Positions 16,821-27,290 are shown, counted from the stretch's first letter. The stretch is 64,000 bases of DNA from Chitinophagaceae bacterium IBVUCB2 (GCA_002127295.1 NFUV01000001.1:186001-250000); one strand, 5' to 3'. Notes: generated from the sequence alone by a model not told the origin. Made by a program: numbers and translations.

Positions 16821-19800
16821 TTAATTTTTCCAGATAGCTCCTACCCCTGCTTCCCAAAGGAGCTTATTAAAATCCGGGATATTTTTATTCAATATTTCAG
16901 TAGCTCTTGCTTTTAATCCATTCCATTCAGTCGTCAATTCCTGTAAACGGTCAAGTGAAGATTTGTTTACTCTTGGTATATCACTTTCTGTTTGGTTGAT
17001 CATAAACATATAATTAGCCGTAAACTTATTGGGAAAATTTTCTACATCATCATATGCTTTTGATTTGCGTTGTACCATTTCTTCGTCCCATGTTTTCATT
17101 CGTTGTAATAAAGCTTGCCCTTCTGTTTTTACTTTATTGTATTTATCCCCTGCTGGTAAATTAGCCAGCAAAGATTCTAACTGCCCTTGTTTGGAGTAAA
17201 TACTATTAATATGCTGGTGCATGATGGTTAATTCTTTTTCCATACTACTCATTAACTCGTCATATTCTTTATACGTAGCAGCGGTAGTAGTATATAGTGG
17301 ATTGGGCAATATTGTCGCTGCAGTACTGATTGATTTAGAACCATTCAAAATAGTAATAGTGTATTTACCCGGTATAGATTTATGTCCGCTATAACTACTT
17401 TCGATATAAACTCCCGGCACACCAGGCATGGAAGCATGTCGCATGTCCCACACAAACCGGTTCAATCCTTTTGATGTTGATAATAATGGCTCTGCTGAAG
17501 GACCCCCATCATATCTTCTATACAAACTATCTTTTTTAGAACGAATAGTGCGAACCAATTTCCCTGATGCATCTTTTATTTCCATTATTAATTCATCAGT
17601 TGATTTCAACGTTGGTAAATGATAATAAATCACAACCCCCGTGGCAGGGTTTACACCTCTTAAACCTCCACTACCATCAAAATCTTCATCTGTTTCGTCT
17701 AAAGGGCTATAAGAATTAACCAGGTATGCATCTTCAGGTTGATAAACTGCAAACGAATCTGTAACAGGTTTGTGTTGACGAATCAATCCCAAATCATCCA
17801 GTATCCAAAAGGATCTTCCCGAAGTAGCTGCAATTAAATCGCCTTTGTGTACCCGTAAATCAGTAATAGGTGCAATAGGTAAGTTCAATTGAAACGGCAC
17901 CCATTCTTTACCTCCATTCCATGAGAGGTAAACACCTGTTTCTGTTCCTGCAAATAAAAGATCTTTACGTTCCTGGTCTTCTCTTACTACTCTTGTAAAT
18001 GCTCCAGTTGGAATTCCGTTATCGATTTTAGTCCATGTTTTACCATAGTCCGTGGTTTTATATAGCCCGGGTTGATGATCGTTGAACTTGTAACGGGTAG
18101 TTGCGATATAAGCTGTTGCCTTATCATGCGGTGATACTTCAATAGCATTGATTAAACATTCAGCTAATCCTTTTGGTGTTACGTTCTGCCAGTTTGCGCC
18201 ACCATCTTTTGTCAGGTAAACGTACCCATCATCACTACCTGTCCATATAACTCCTTTCTCATGTGGCGACTCCATAATATATGCTAATGTGCCATAATTT
18301 TCTGCACCTACTGCTTCATTGGTATAAGGCCCACCACCCTTTCCTTGTTTATCTTTTTCGTTACGGGTAAGATCCGGGGAAGCTTCCGTCCATGTTTTAC
18401 CCATGTCGGTTGTTTTCAATAAATATTGTGCCCCATGATAATAAGTATTTGGCTCATGCTTGCTCCAGACAATCGGTGCATTCCAATTATAGCGATACTT
18501 CATTTCTTTGGTCTCTCTACCCAGGTATTGAATGGGGGCAGCCATAATATTTGTACCAGCCTTTGCCTTAGTGTCGATCACTTCAATTGTTCCAAGATAA
18601 CTTCCGCCTAATACATAACGGGGATCGTCAGGATCGAATGCAAGGAATGCACTTTCACCTCCGGCAGAAGCTGTCCAGCTGGAAGGTGATATTCCACCAC
18701 TTCCCAATTCCCGATGCGCTATAGAAACAGAAGTATTATCCTGTTGCCCTCCATAAATGCGATAGGGGAATTGATTATCTACATTGATCCTGTAAAACTG
18801 TGCCGTTGGCATATTGCTTTGCGTACTCCATGTTTTCCCAAAGTTTACCGACACAGCAGCGCCACCATCATTGGCAATTACCATGTTTTTAGGATTATTA
18901 GGATTAATCCACAAATCATGATAGTCGCCGTGGGTACCCGAAAGGTTTTCCCATGTCTTTCCACCGTCTTTAGAACGAAGTGCCGGTGCACTCAATACAT
19001 AAATAGTATTTTCATTTTGCGGATCAATAAACAATTCAATATAATACCAGGCTCTTTGTATCAACCGGTGATCTTTTGTAACCAACGACCAATTGGCTCC
19101 ACCATTATTTGATACAAATAAACCACCTTGTTCTTTATCGGAATCACTCTCAATTAAAGCATACACTTTTTCTGAATTAGAACGGCTTACTGCAATTGAC
19201 ATTTTACCCAACTCTTTTGGTAAACCGTCCTGTATTTTATTCCAACTTTCACCTGAGTCAGTTGATTTATATAATCCACTGCCAGGTCCACCACTTATAA
19301 CTTTCCACGGCAAGCGGCCATGCTCCCACATGGCAGCATACATGATCCGTGTATTGTTCATATCAAGCGACAACTCCACACAGCCTGTTTTATCATCTAC
19401 ATATAAAACATTTTTCCAGGTTTCTCCGCCATTGGTAGATTTATAAATACCCCGTTGTGTTGATTTGCTATATAATGCTCCCTGTGCTGCTACATACACT
19501 ACGTTGGGGTCTTTGGGGTGAATTATAATTCTTGAAATATGCTGTGTAAATTCCAAACCAATTTTCTTCCATGTTTTTCCGGCGTCTGTTGATTTATAAA
19601 CTCCATCTCCATGGTGTGTCATCACACCACGAACTGCATGTTCTCCCATACCTACATACACCACATTAGGATCGCTTTCTGAAACAGCTACTGCACCTAC
19701 AGAACCTGTTTTAAAATAGCCATCGGAAATATTTTTCCAGGAAAGACCCATGTCTTCTGTTTTCCAAAGACCGCCACCGGTGGTACCCATATAATAAGTA

Positions 19801-19988
19801 GTTATATCGCCAACAACACCTGTAGCAGTATTAGAACGTCCTCCCCGGAACGGTCCTATACTTCTCCACTTAACGGGTTTATAAAAACTATGAAGCTGTT
19901 TATTAATTTCAGCATCTTGTTTTGTTTGTGCCTGTAAATTATATACCAGGGAGAAAAGAAAACAGTACAGCAATATTTGTTTTGGCAT
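16821..19988 (-). CDS. Large secreted Asp-box (VPS10/sortilin-like) beta-propeller protein
   Basis: 1055 residues with a signal peptide ([21 protein letters not shown]). Many Asp-box turns are visible: [72 protein letters not shown] and [11 protein letters not shown]. This is the two-propeller arrangement seen in bacterial glycosyl-hydrolase-like or VPS10-sortilin proteins of about this length. The C-terminal 250 residues are a beta-sandwich region ([27 protein letters not shown]) followed by a helical end. No catalytic residues can be assigned; it probably sits at the cell surface. Its own terminator follows. Confidence 0.8.
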   Translation of the reverse strand: MPKQILLYCFLFSLVYNLQAQTKQDAEINKQLHSFYKPVKWRSIGPFRGGRSNTATGVVGDITTYYMGTTGGGLWKTEDMGLSWKNISDGYFKTGSVGAVAVSESDPNVVYVGMGEHAVRGVMTHHGDGVYKSTDAGKTWKKIGLEFTQHISRIIIHPKDPNVVYVAAQGALYSKSTQRGIYKSTNGGETWKNVLYVDDKTGCVELSLDMNNTRIMYAAMWEHGRLPWKVISGGPGSGLYKSTDSGESWNKIQDGLPKELGKMSIAVSRSNSEKVYALIESDSDKEQGGLFVSNNGGANWSLVTKDHRLIQRAWYYIELFIDPQNENTIYVLSAPALRSKDGGKTWENLSGTHGDYHDLWINPNNPKNMVIANDGGAAVSVNFGKTWSTQSNMPTAQFYRINVDNQFPYRIYGGQQDNTSVSIAHRELGSGGISPSSWTASAGGESAFLAFDPDDPRYVLGGSYLGTIEVIDTKAKAGTNIMAAPIQYLGRETKEMKYRYNWNAPIVWSKHEPNTYYHGAQYLLKTTDMGKTWTEASPDLTRNEKDKQGKGGGPYTNEAVGAENYGTLAYIMESPHEKGVIWTGSDDGYVYLTKDGGANWQNVTPKGLAECLINAIEVSPHDKATAYIATTRYKFNDHQPGLYKTTDYGKTWTKIDNGIPTGAFTRVVREDQERKDLLFAGTETGVYLSWNGGKEWVPFQLNLPIAPITDLRVHKGDLIAATSGRSFWILDDLGLIRQHKPVTDSFAVYQPEDAYLVNSYSPLDETDEDFDGSGGLRGVNPATGVVIYYHLPTLKSTDELIMEIKDASGKLVRTIRSKKDSLYRRYDGGPSAEPLLSTSKGLNRFVWDMRHASMPGVPGVYIESSYSGHKSIPGKYTITILNGSKSISTAATILPNPLYTTTAATYKEYDELMSSMEKELTIMHQHINSIYSKQGQLESLLANLPAGDKYNKVKTEGQALLQRMKTWDEEMVQRKSKAYDDVENFPNKFTANYMFMINQTESDIPRVNKSSLDRLQELTTEWNGLKARATEILNKNIPDFNKLLWEAGVGAIWKN

Positions 19989-20057
19989 GGGAGAAATATT
20001 TAATGGGGAAGATAAATCTTATTTTGAAAACTGCGTAACATCAGTTTTCAGATATTA

Positions 20058-20091
20058 ATAAAAAAAGCCATCCTTATTCAAAGGATGGCTT
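20058..20091 (-). terminator. Rho-independent terminator of the SDR gene
   Basis: AAGCCATCCTT and AAGGATGGCTT (20065-20075 and 20081-20091) form a perfect eleven-pair stem with an ATTCA loop, followed on the minus strand by a T tract. It lies 22 bp after the SDR stop codon. Confidence 0.88.
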
Positions 20092-20112
20092 ATAAGTTTC
20101 TTTACTTATTAT

Positions 20113-20949
20113 TTAAGCTTTAGGGTTATCTGCCCATACCGTGGTTTCTTCCCATGTATCAATATCATTTTGTAATTCTGCTATTTTATTTCGGATACCT
20201 TTTAAAGCTCCAACGCCCAGCATTAAACGTAATGGTGGTGTAGCAGATTCAACTGCTTTGATGATAGCTTGTGCAGCCCGTACCGGATCGCCGGGTTGAT
20301 TGCCACTGGCTTTACGAATTGTATTTAAGTTAGCATGAGCTGTTGTTTCATAATCCGCTATCACAACTTTTGTATCATTAGCAGAACGACCAGCCCAATC
20401 GGTACGGAAACCACTTGGTGCAACAACTGTTACTTTAATTCCTAATGCACCTACTTCTTTTGCCAATGCTTCCGAATAACCCGTAACGGCAAATTTGCTG
20501 GCATTATAAAAACCAATACCTGGGAAAGCAACTAATCCTCCTACCGAAGAAATATTTACTATATGTCCGCTGCGCTGTGCCCGCATAGCAGGCAATACTG
20601 CATTTGTTACGGCAGCCAGTCCAAAAAAATTGATTTCAAACATGCGACGTACTTCTGCCTCTTCACTTTCTTCCAAAGCGCCGAAATATCCAATACCTGC
20701 ATTATTAACCAACACGTCAATTCTTCCAAATTTTTCCAATGCTTGTTGTACAGCATTTTTTACCTGCTCCGGATTTGTAACATCCAGTTTGATTGCATAA
20801 GCTGTTTCCGGAAATCTAGTTACCAACTCCTGTACATCATCCGTATTGCGGGCTGTTACTGCTACCTTCCCACCATTTTGTAAAACTTCCTGCGCCAGGT
20901 TACGGCCAAAGCCAGTAGAGCAACCTGTTATAAACCATACTTTAGTCAT
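20113..20949 (-). CDS. Short-chain dehydrogenase/reductase
   Basis: 278 residues of the classical SDR fold. The NAD(P)-binding motif TGCSTGFG lies at residues 8-15, NNAGIGYFG near 86-94, the catalytic Ser in ISSVGG near 138 and YNASK near 152-156. The TxCSxGxG start and the long C-terminus (about 40 residues beyond the core) fit the group of SDRs annotated as oxidoreductases in Bacteroidota. Substrate unknown. A single-gene unit with its own terminator. Confidence 0.88.
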   Translation of the reverse strand: MTKVWFITGCSTGFGRNLAQEVLQNGGKVAVTARNTDDVQELVTRFPETAYAIKLDVTNPEQVKNAVQQALEKFGRIDVLVNNAGIGYFGALEESEEAEVRRMFEINFFGLAAVTNAVLPAMRAQRSGHIVNISSVGGLVAFPGIGFYNASKFAVTGYSEALAKEVGALGIKVTVVAPSGFRTDWAGRSANDTKVVIADYETTAHANLNTIRKASGNQPGDPVRAAQAIIKAVESATPPLRLMLGVGALKGIRNKIAELQNDIDTWEETTVWADNPKA

Positions 20950-21267
20950 TGTAAATCTTATTTAGCGTTAAGAAAACAAATTTATCTGACAATAACTATA
21001 ACCGTTTACGTTAAAAGGAATAAATCTATTAACCCAACTTAAAGAGGTAAGTAATGATGAAATTATTAAAAGCGAAAAGACTTTATGGTTTATTTGCTTT
21101 TAATGCAGTGCAGAAAAAATGAGGGAAATGAAAGCCGATGAAATAAAAAAATGATTAATATTTCGATTCATAAGTGCTGTTGCAGTCGAATATAGAACGC
21201 AACAGCACTATGTTTTGCAGGATATCGCATAAAAACGAGGCGATTATTCACACAGTATAAATGCGGA
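20950..21267. other. Gene-free stretch with one inverted repeat
   Basis: No coding sequence or RNA gene recognised. The only structure is a perfect 11-bp inverted repeat at 21173-21209, listed separately. Confidence 0.5.
21173..21209. repeat. Perfect 11-bp inverted repeat
   Basis: AGTGCTGTTGC (21173-21183) and GCAACAGCACT (21199-21209) pair across a 15-base loop. Neither side carries a clear T tract, so it is not a typical terminator. It lies about 60 bp beyond the 3' end of the small lipoprotein gene. Confidence 0.55.
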
Positions 21268-21492
21268 TTAGTTCTTCTTAATTACAACATCCACTTTCTT
21301 CCCTTCAACCTTTACACCGTTTTTATCTAAAGTAACAGTAGTAGTTTTCTTAGCCGGTTCCTTTTCTATTATTACACGTTGTGTTGAAGAAGGAACCACT
21401 ATAACTTCTTTCTTTTCTTCTCCGGATCCGCAGGAGGAAATTACTACAAGAGATACAAAAGATAGGAACGATAAAGCAATGATTTTTTTCAT
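21268..21492 (-). CDS. Small lipoprotein
   Basis: 74 residues. MKKIIALSFLSFVSLVVISSC is a lipoprotein signal with the modified Cys at about residue 21, followed by a short, Lys/Val/Glu-rich mature part (VTLDKNGVKVEGKKVDVVIKKN). No family recognised. Short lipoproteins of this kind are common in the phylum; the role is unknown. Confidence 0.7.
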   Translation of the reverse strand: MKKIIALSFLSFVSLVVISSCGSGEEKKEVIVVPSSTQRVIIEKEPAKKTTTVTLDKNGVKVEGKKVDVVIKKN

Positions 21493-21698
21493 AAAAAAAA
21501 TTAAATTGAATGCTGCATTTTGTTATAGCCTATGCATGGCTTTATACAACACACAATAGTGTCAAATACCATACCCCGAAAGCAAAATGGATGATAATAA
21601 GATCTTTCAAGCCATATAGGCGCAAGCCAACGGTATTTGGGGAATTAATTGCCGATAATTTAAATAGCATCAGCCAGAATATGTCTTGCTTGTCGCTA

Positions 21699-22679
21699 TT
21701 ATACCTTATTTGTCAAAGGTTTTTGCGCTGCAAAATCTGTAATATTCTGCAAGGTAACCCGTGCTATCTCGGTCAATGCTTCATCAGTTAAAAACCCCTG
21801 GTGAGAAGTGATTAAAACATTCGAAAACCCCAACAGTCTTACCAGCATATCATCTGTAATTATACTTTCACTTAAATCATGAAAAAATAATTTTTCTTCG
21901 AGTTCATACACATCAATACCTAAATAACCAAGCTTACCATTCTTCAAGGCAGCTATAACTGCTTTTGTATCTATCAATGCGCCGCGGCTGGTATTAATAA
22001 GCATAGCACCGTTCTTCATGGTACTCAATGAATCTTTATTTATAAGATGCTTTGTTTGTTCGGTTAGCGGGCAGTGGAGCGATACAATATCACTCTGTTG
22101 TAACAATTCTAACAAGGGTAGATATTTGACACCACCACTCTCCATTTCTTTGTTAGCAATAAGATCAAATGCCAATACTGTACAACCAAGTCCCTGCATA
22201 ATCCGGGCAAAGCATTGTCCAATTTTCCCTGTACCGATAACACCAACTGTTTTACCATATAGATCAAACCCGGTCAACCTGTCGAGTGAAAAATTTCCTT
22301 CCCGTACCCGATTATATGCTTTGTGGGTTTTTCGGTTAAGTGTCATCAGCAATGCCAGTGCATGCTCGGCAACAGCATGAGGGGAATAGGCAGGTACCCG
22401 TACAACTGCAATGTCGTTATCTCGGGCAGCCACCACATCTACATTATTAAATCCCGCACATCGCTGTGCTATAATTTTTATTCCCATTTCTTTTAAGGAT
22501 GTAATTATACCCGCATCCAAGCGGTCATTTACAAATGCACAGATTGCCTCACAACCTGCTGCCAGTTTTACTGTTTGCTCATTTAGCCGGGCTTCAAAAA
22601 AAATGATTTCGTGTTGATCATTGTAACGTTCAAAATACTCTTTATCGTAAGGTTGGGTTGAGAAAAAAGCGATTTTCAT
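21699..22679 (-). CDS. D-lactate dehydrogenase-like 2-hydroxyacid dehydrogenase
   Basis: 326 residues. The substrate domain opens with MKIAFFSTQPYDKEYFERYN, close to bacterial fermentative D-lactate dehydrogenases. The NAD-binding domain has GVIGTGKIGQCFARIMQGLGC (about 150-170), CPLTEQTKHLINKDSL, NTSRGALIDTKAV and a catalytic His in SHQGFLT near 300. These match the LdhA type, which reduces pyruvate to D-lactate with NADH. Related dehydrogenases use other 2-oxoacids. A single gene. Confidence 0.88.
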   Translation of the reverse strand: MKIAFFSTQPYDKEYFERYNDQHEIIFFEARLNEQTVKLAAGCEAICAFVNDRLDAGIITSLKEMGIKIIAQRCAGFNNVDVVAARDNDIAVVRVPAYSPHAVAEHALALLMTLNRKTHKAYNRVREGNFSLDRLTGFDLYGKTVGVIGTGKIGQCFARIMQGLGCTVLAFDLIANKEMESGGVKYLPLLELLQQSDIVSLHCPLTEQTKHLINKDSLSTMKNGAMLINTSRGALIDTKAVIAALKNGKLGYLGIDVYELEEKLFFHDLSESIITDDMLVRLLGFSNVLITSHQGFLTDEALTEIARVTLQNITDFAAQKPLTNKV

Positions 22680-22790
22680 GTTATAAAGCTACAGTTTGTT
22701 ATAAATTACAAGCCGCTATTATTTGTAATGGTCGAAAATTCATAGAATAGAGATCCAAGCCTTATTTTTACATACATTAAAATACCATTC

Positions 22791-24026
22791 ATGCAAGTAA
22801 GAACTTTCATTTGTTTATCAGCCATACTCATTGCGGCTTCTTCAACCAGGTGTAATGATAGCAACGCCTCCACAGAAAGAGCCGCGGATATAGATACGGC
22901 TATCGCTCCGGTAGAAACTAAAAAAGCAAATAGCAATTACAAACCTGCTTTCAAAGGACAAACCAGAATTGCAGGAGTAAAAACAACTACTGCTTATAAA
23001 GTAGATAAGATAGCAGATAAAATAGGCAGACCCTGGGCCGTAATTCCTTTGCCCGATGGCCGGTTGCTGGTAACAGACAAAACCGGTTTTATGCAAATCT
23101 TTGATGCTAATGGAAAATTGGTTAAAAAAATAACAGGCTTACCGGCGGTTGATGCAGGTGGACAAGGTGGATTATTGGATGTAGCATTAGATCCTTCGTT
23201 TGCACAAAACAAAATGATATACTGGTCGTTTGCTGAAAAATATGGTGTTGGTAATCTGATGTCGGTAGCAAAAGGAAAATTAAATGAAGCTGCAGGTACT
23301 GTTGAAAGCCCGGCAGTAATTTTCAGAGCAACACCTGCACTTAAAAGTGGATTGCATTTTGGTTCAAGATTGCGATTTGATAAAGACGGCCATCTTTTTG
23401 TAAGCACTGGAGAAAGATCAATAATGGAAGGCCGGGTACAGGCCCAATCACTTAGTTCTGGATTGGGAAAGATCTTTAAAATAACTAAGGAAGGAAAACC
23501 GGCTCCCGGCAATCCTTTCATCAATAAAAAAGATGCAATGCCGGAAATATTTGCATATGGCATTCGCAATGCACAAAGCTTAGATATACATCCGGTAACA
23601 GGTGAATTATGGGAAGCAGAATTCGGCCCCCGCGGAGGTGATGAAATAAATATTATTAAAGCTGGCAAAAATTATGGCTGGCCGGTAATTACATATGGTA
23701 TTGAATACGGCGGCAATGAAATTGGCGAAGCTATCCAACAGAAAGCAGGTATGGAACAACCCATTTATTATTGGGATCCTGTTCTTTCACCAGGTGGGAT
23801 GGTTTTCTATACCGGCAATGCTATACCTGAATGGAAAAATAATTTATTCATCGGTGGGTTAAGCAGCCAGCATATCGCCAGGTTGGTTATTGTAAATAAT
23901 AAAGTGGTGGGTGAAGAAAGATTACTGGCCGATAAAAATGAACGTTTCCGTGATGTGGCCTATCATAATGGCATGTTGTATGCAGTTACTGATAATGGCA
24001 GTATGTATAAGGTGAGTAAGAAATAA
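22791..24026 (+). CDS. PQQ-type glucose/sorbosone dehydrogenase-like protein
   Basis: 411 residues with an N-terminal export signal (MQVRTFICLSAILIAASSTRC, perhaps a lipoprotein). The six-bladed propeller marks of the YliI/soluble glucose dehydrogenase family are present: GRPWAVIPLPDGRLLVTDK, GGLLDVALDPSF, HFGSRLRFDKDGHLFVSTGER, AYGIRNAQSLDIHPVTGELWEAEFGPRGGDEINI and GKNYGWPVITYG. These enzymes oxidise aldose sugars with pyrroloquinoline quinone; no PQQ synthesis genes are in the window. Ends at a strong terminator. Confidence 0.88.
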   Translation: MQVRTFICLSAILIAASSTRCNDSNASTERAADIDTAIAPVETKKANSNYKPAFKGQTRIAGVKTTTAYKVDKIADKIGRPWAVIPLPDGRLLVTDKTGFMQIFDANGKLVKKITGLPAVDAGGQGGLLDVALDPSFAQNKMIYWSFAEKYGVGNLMSVAKGKLNEAAGTVESPAVIFRATPALKSGLHFGSRLRFDKDGHLFVSTGERSIMEGRVQAQSLSSGLGKIFKITKEGKPAPGNPFINKKDAMPEIFAYGIRNAQSLDIHPVTGELWEAEFGPRGGDEINIIKAGKNYGWPVITYGIEYGGNEIGEAIQQKAGMEQPIYYWDPVLSPGGMVFYTGNAIPEWKNNLFIGGLSSQHIARLVIVNNKVVGEERLLADKNERFRDVAYHNGMLYAVTDNGSMYKVSKK

Positions 24027-24040
24027 AAGATTTCTTTAAA

Positions 24041-24079
24041 AAAATTAAAGTCCGTAGTTAGATACTGCGGACTTTTTTT
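24041..24079 (+). terminator. Terminator of the sugar dehydrogenase gene
   Basis: AAAGTCCG and CGGACTTT with an inner AGT/ACT block (24047-24075) form a stem with a TAGAT loop, followed by seven T residues. An A-rich left flank lets it also serve the convergent membrane-protein gene. Confidence 0.85.
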
Positions 24080-24090
24080 ATATAGAATAT

Positions 24091-24585
24091 TTATAGTCCC
24101 ATTGCCTTTTTATAATCTTTCCAAAAAAACTTCACAGCTTCCAATACTTCTTCTTCCGATTTGTTTTGCGTATTTGTCAGGGGGATTTTTTTTCGAATAC
24201 CCAAATTGGTTCCCTCTTTTCTAAATTCCACCACCATCAGAAAATTGTCCTGTATCTCAAATATTCTCTTTTTTTCTTTTTGCGTAAGAAAAGCGTTGAG
24301 AAAATTGGACCAGTCAGTCACTAATTTTTCATCCTGGTAAATGCCGGTGTTATTAATGCGGATATAAATTCTTTTACTATTGCCTTTTCTAAAAAAAAGA
24401 ACCGCTGCAACAAATGCAATCAGGAAAACAAAACTGGAGGCACTGAAATTGGTGAACCGTTGCTGTATGGCATCAATTAAGCCGTAGCTAAATAATGCCA
24501 GGCACAAAAAAGCAAGTACATAATCCAGCCCCTTGTTCTCTCCTACAATAAACTGACCGTCTGTTGTTAATTGTTTTTTTGCCAT
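24091..24585 (-). CDS. Membrane protein with two transmembrane helices, unknown function
   Basis: 164 residues. Two adjacent hydrophobic segments (about 21-39 and 50-66) with a short turn are followed by a soluble domain with an IYIRINNTGIYQDEKLVTDW strand pattern, which resembles a PH-like bacterial membrane protein. No family assigned. It is the last gene of a minus-strand run that includes the flavin oxidoreductase. Confidence 0.65.
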   Translation of the reverse strand: MAKKQLTTDGQFIVGENKGLDYVLAFLCLALFSYGLIDAIQQRFTNFSASSFVFLIAFVAAVLFFRKGNSKRIYIRINNTGIYQDEKLVTDWSNFLNAFLTQKEKKRIFEIQDNFLMVVEFRKEGTNLGIRKKIPLTNTQNKSEEEVLEAVKFFWKDYKKAMGL

Positions 24586-24616
24586 GCCCTGTATAAAATG
24601 TCGTGGAGAATTTAGA

Positions 24617-25651
24617 TTAACTTTTTTTCAACGCTGTTCTCACTTTCGGTGCTACTTTAGTTCCGAATATTTCAATCGATTTCATCAGTGATTTATGGGA
24701 TGGCCCGCCTACATCCATATGTGCAGAAAAACGAGTAAGTCCAAACAATTCCTGCATCTGCAAAATTTTATCGATCGCTTCGCTGGCATCTCCAATAATC
24801 AAATGACCTTTCTCACTTCTACCGGCATCATATTGCTGTTTCTGATACGGAGGCCAACCCCTACTGCTTCCCACTCTATCCATTTGCGAGGAATAAACAG
24901 GATAATACTCTTCCGCAACCTGCTTACTATCTTCTCCAAACAATGCATGCATATGTACTCCCACCTCTAATTTCTTTTTATCATGACCGTAATGGTCATA
25001 TACTTTCCGGTAATAATCAAAGAGCTGCTTAAACTGTACCGGGTTGCCACCAATGATAGCAAAGATCACTGGTAAGCCATGTCTGCCTGCTCTTAATACT
25101 GATTCGGGTGTTCCGCCTACAGCTACCCAAATATTAAGATGGTCATTCATGGCACGGGGCCATACTTCCTGGTCTTTTAATTCAGGTCTGAATTTTCCTT
25201 TCCAGTTGATGGGATTCTCTTTATTTATTTTAAGTAAAAGTTCTAATTTTTCCTCAAACAATTCATCATAGTGCTGCAGGTTGTAACCAAACAATGGAAA
25301 TGATTCAATAAAACTACCACGGCCTGCCACCAGTTCTGCCCTGCCATTTGTAAGTAGATCAATCGTTGCAAAATTCTGGTATAGTTTTACCGGGTCGGAA
25401 GAACTTAATACCGATACAGCACTGCCGAGTTTAATATTTTTTGTAACGGTGGCAGCGGCGGCCAAAATAATTTCCGGTGCAGAGACTGCATAATCGGGGC
25501 GATGATGCTCACCAATACCAAAAAAATCCAAGCCCACTTCATCCATCAGTTTTATTTCTTCAATAATTTCCTGTAGCCGCTGGCGGGGAGCCAACGGTTT
25601 ACCATCTTTATCATAATGATTATCGCCAAACATGCCAATGCCTAATTCCAT
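24617..25651 (-). CDS. LLM-class (luciferase-like) flavin oxidoreductase
   Basis: The start at 25651 (MELGIGMFGDNHYDKDGKPL) matches the family's N-terminus; the frame's first Met at 25789 would add 46 residues including an unlikely membrane segment and overlap the next gene. The 344-residue protein has LDFFGIGEHHRPDYAVSAPEIILAA, the conserved GSAVSVLSSSDPVKLYQNFATIDLLTNGRAELVAGRGSF, and WVAVGGTPESV. It should use reduced FMN, as in bacterial luciferase-like monooxygenases. Substrate unknown. Confidence 0.85.
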   Translation of the reverse strand: MELGIGMFGDNHYDKDGKPLAPRQRLQEIIEEIKLMDEVGLDFFGIGEHHRPDYAVSAPEIILAAAATVTKNIKLGSAVSVLSSSDPVKLYQNFATIDLLTNGRAELVAGRGSFIESFPLFGYNLQHYDELFEEKLELLLKINKENPINWKGKFRPELKDQEVWPRAMNDHLNIWVAVGGTPESVLRAGRHGLPVIFAIIGGNPVQFKQLFDYYRKVYDHYGHDKKKLEVGVHMHALFGEDSKQVAEEYYPVYSSQMDRVGSSRGWPPYQKQQYDAGRSEKGHLIIGDASEAIDKILQMQELFGLTRFSAHMDVGGPSHKSLMKSIEIFGTKVAPKVRTALKKS

Positions 25652-25757
25652 AATTGCCTTGTTTATGTGCAAAGATAAGTTGGATATAGAAGCAAGAAGA
25701 GTTGCTGTAAGAAGAACGATTAAGAGGAAAAAAACAGCGTTGTAAATCCGTCCTGGT

Positions 25758-26072
25758 TTATCGATCGCTGTGTATCTGCAATTTTTCAATCAATTCATCT
25801 GTTTCTACATCGGCTGAAATACCATAGCCATTTACAAGGACACCTTTCGCATCAAACTTTAGTGATGAAATGGCATACAGTATTGATTGATCTTCCGGGT
25901 TGGTTGCCCCTTCAAACCTATATACTTTATCAATCTTAAAATCTTCGGGAGATAGTTGTCCGTTAATTTCATTACAGACAAGACATTTTTGACTGACATT
26001 GAAATCCAGTGTATAGCCTTCCTTTTTCAGGCCATTGATAGTTTCTGACAAAGTGCCATAGCTCTCTTTCAT
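25758..26072 (-). CDS. Small conserved protein (often mislabelled PRPP synthetase)
   Basis: 104 residues. The sequence (YGTLSETINGLKKEGYTLDFNV...LSPEDFKIDKVYRFEGATNPEDQSILYAISS) is typical of small Bacteroidota proteins that databases tend to label phosphoribosylpyrophosphate synthetase, although it lacks that enzyme's domains and is far too short. It is better called a conserved protein of unknown function. Cytoplasmic. Same strand as its neighbours, with a 38-bp gap to the RaiA-like gene. Confidence 0.7.
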   Translation of the reverse strand: MKESYGTLSETINGLKKEGYTLDFNVSQKCLVCNEINGQLSPEDFKIDKVYRFEGATNPEDQSILYAISSLKFDAKGVLVNGYGISADVETDELIEKLQIHSDR

Positions 26073-26110
26073 GTTTGAACTAAATTAAATTTAGAATAAT
26101 AAGACTTTGT

Positions 26111-26425
26111 TTAATGACTCCTCAAACGTCCGATAATTTTGGTAAGCGAAGACTTTAATTTATCAATCGCAGCAATCACAGCATTTTCATGTGTATCAGA
26201 AAAACTAGTAACTGCAATTGGCTTCATACCTTCCAGCCTGGCTTCAAGCAAACATCTTTTATCATCCAATCCTTTTTTGGAACCATTTTCATCTGACAGG
26301 TGTACTTCAATTCTTGTAATATGTTCACTAAACCTGCTTAGCTCGTCTGTCAGCAGATCTTTCAACTTATTTCCGAATGCCTCGTGGATACTTAAGTTTT
26401 TATCTGCGTTTAATTGAATTGTCAT
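26111..26425 (-). CDS. HPF/RaiA-like ribosome-associated factor
   Basis: 104 residues with the S30EA/sigma-54 modulation pattern: an N-terminal strand (TIQLNADKNLSIHEAFGNKLKDLL), an acidic linker and a second strand-helix (RCLLEARLEGMKPIAVTSFSDTHENAVIAAIDKLKSSLTKIIGRL). Such proteins bind the 30S subunit and hold idle ribosomes. It is shorter than long HPF, so it would be the short, RaiA/YfiA-like form. The basic end (KSSLTKIIGRLRSH) suits rRNA binding. Confidence 0.8.
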   Translation of the reverse strand: MTIQLNADKNLSIHEAFGNKLKDLLTDELSRFSEHITRIEVHLSDENGSKKGLDDKRCLLEARLEGMKPIAVTSFSDTHENAVIAAIDKLKSSLTKIIGRLRSH

Positions 26426-26702
26426 TCTAGTAGAGTTGTTTAAGGGTATATTAATTTTTGTGTAGCCAATTAAATTGCCGGCGATTATTTCACCAGTTTC
26501 AATATCATTTTAACCTTGGCTAAATATACTTAATTTATTGGGGTTAAAATTTTTATAGTACCGTATTTTTTGCTCCGCTGAAAAAGAATAGAGTTCTATT
26601 AGATACAAATTGCAGTACAGAGATTAAGAAGATGCTAACATATTTCCGGCTTACCTTGCAGGGTAAATTATTGGAACAATACCCCGCTTAAATAGTTGTA
26701 AG

Positions 26703-27287
26703 ATGAAAAAAATATTTCTATTAGTATTGATCATAACTACTGTTACCGCCAATGCCCAATCACTGAAAGATGCACTGTATGGCGGAAAGCTTAAAACAGA
26801 TAGTGGATCGGTGCTTCGTAAAGGCGAGGATCTAAGTTCGAAAATTGATAGTAATCGTAAAAAGCCTGTGGTTGAGGAAAAGAAAATAGCAGCCTTATCT
26901 ATGGATTCCATAAAAAAATGGACGACTAAGGCTGACACCACTAATAAAACTGTTATCGATAAAACTGATGCAAATGCGGTAAAAAAGGATAATAATAAAC
27001 TTTGGAAAGAATTTATGGATACAGTGATCAGCACTTTAAAATCTGAAGTGATGGCTTCCAAAAAATTTAAAAAAGGTGATTACTATGTAATGGTTGATTA
27101 TACTATTGGTCTTGATGGTTCGGTAACTATCGGCAATGTATTTGTGTCGCCAGAAAATAAAACATTAGAAACCCAGGTGAAAGAACGGTTCAATATTGAT
27201 ACACCTAAACTCAATCCTGTATTGGGCAGTAATGGTGTTGCCCGCAAAACGGTGAAGCGATCTAATTTTACGCTGACGAGTGATTAA
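26703..27287 (+). CDS. Secreted protein with a TonB-C-like end
   Basis: 194 residues with a signal peptide (MKKIFLLVLIITTVTANAQ). The middle is Lys/Asp/Ser-rich and disordered-looking. The last 85 residues (YYVMVDYTIGLDGSVTIGNVFVSPENKTLETQVKERF) have the strand order and the Y-T-I-G-x-D-G-S-V feature of TonB C-terminal/energy-transducer-like domains. No transmembrane anchor other than the signal, so it is not a complete TonB. It converges with the next gene four bases away. Confidence 0.6.
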   Translation: MKKIFLLVLIITTVTANAQSLKDALYGGKLKTDSGSVLRKGEDLSSKIDSNRKKPVVEEKKIAALSMDSIKKWTTKADTTNKTVIDKTDANAVKKDNNKLWKEFMDTVISTLKSEVMASKKFKKGDYYVMVDYTIGLDGSVTIGNVFVSPENKTLETQVKERFNIDTPKLNPVLGSNGVARKTVKRSNFTLTSD

Positions 27288-27290
27288 TAT

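Noticed and set aside
22994-23668. 224-codon frame on the minus strand inside the sugar dehydrogenase gene
   Set aside because: Opposite-strand shadow of a gene with clear family motifs; composition is low-complexity Pro/Ser/Leu.
25758-26072. Reading this gene as a phosphoribosylpyrophosphate synthetase
   Set aside because: At 104 residues it lacks the two phosphoribosyltransferase domains; the label is a known mis-annotation for small Bacteroidota proteins.
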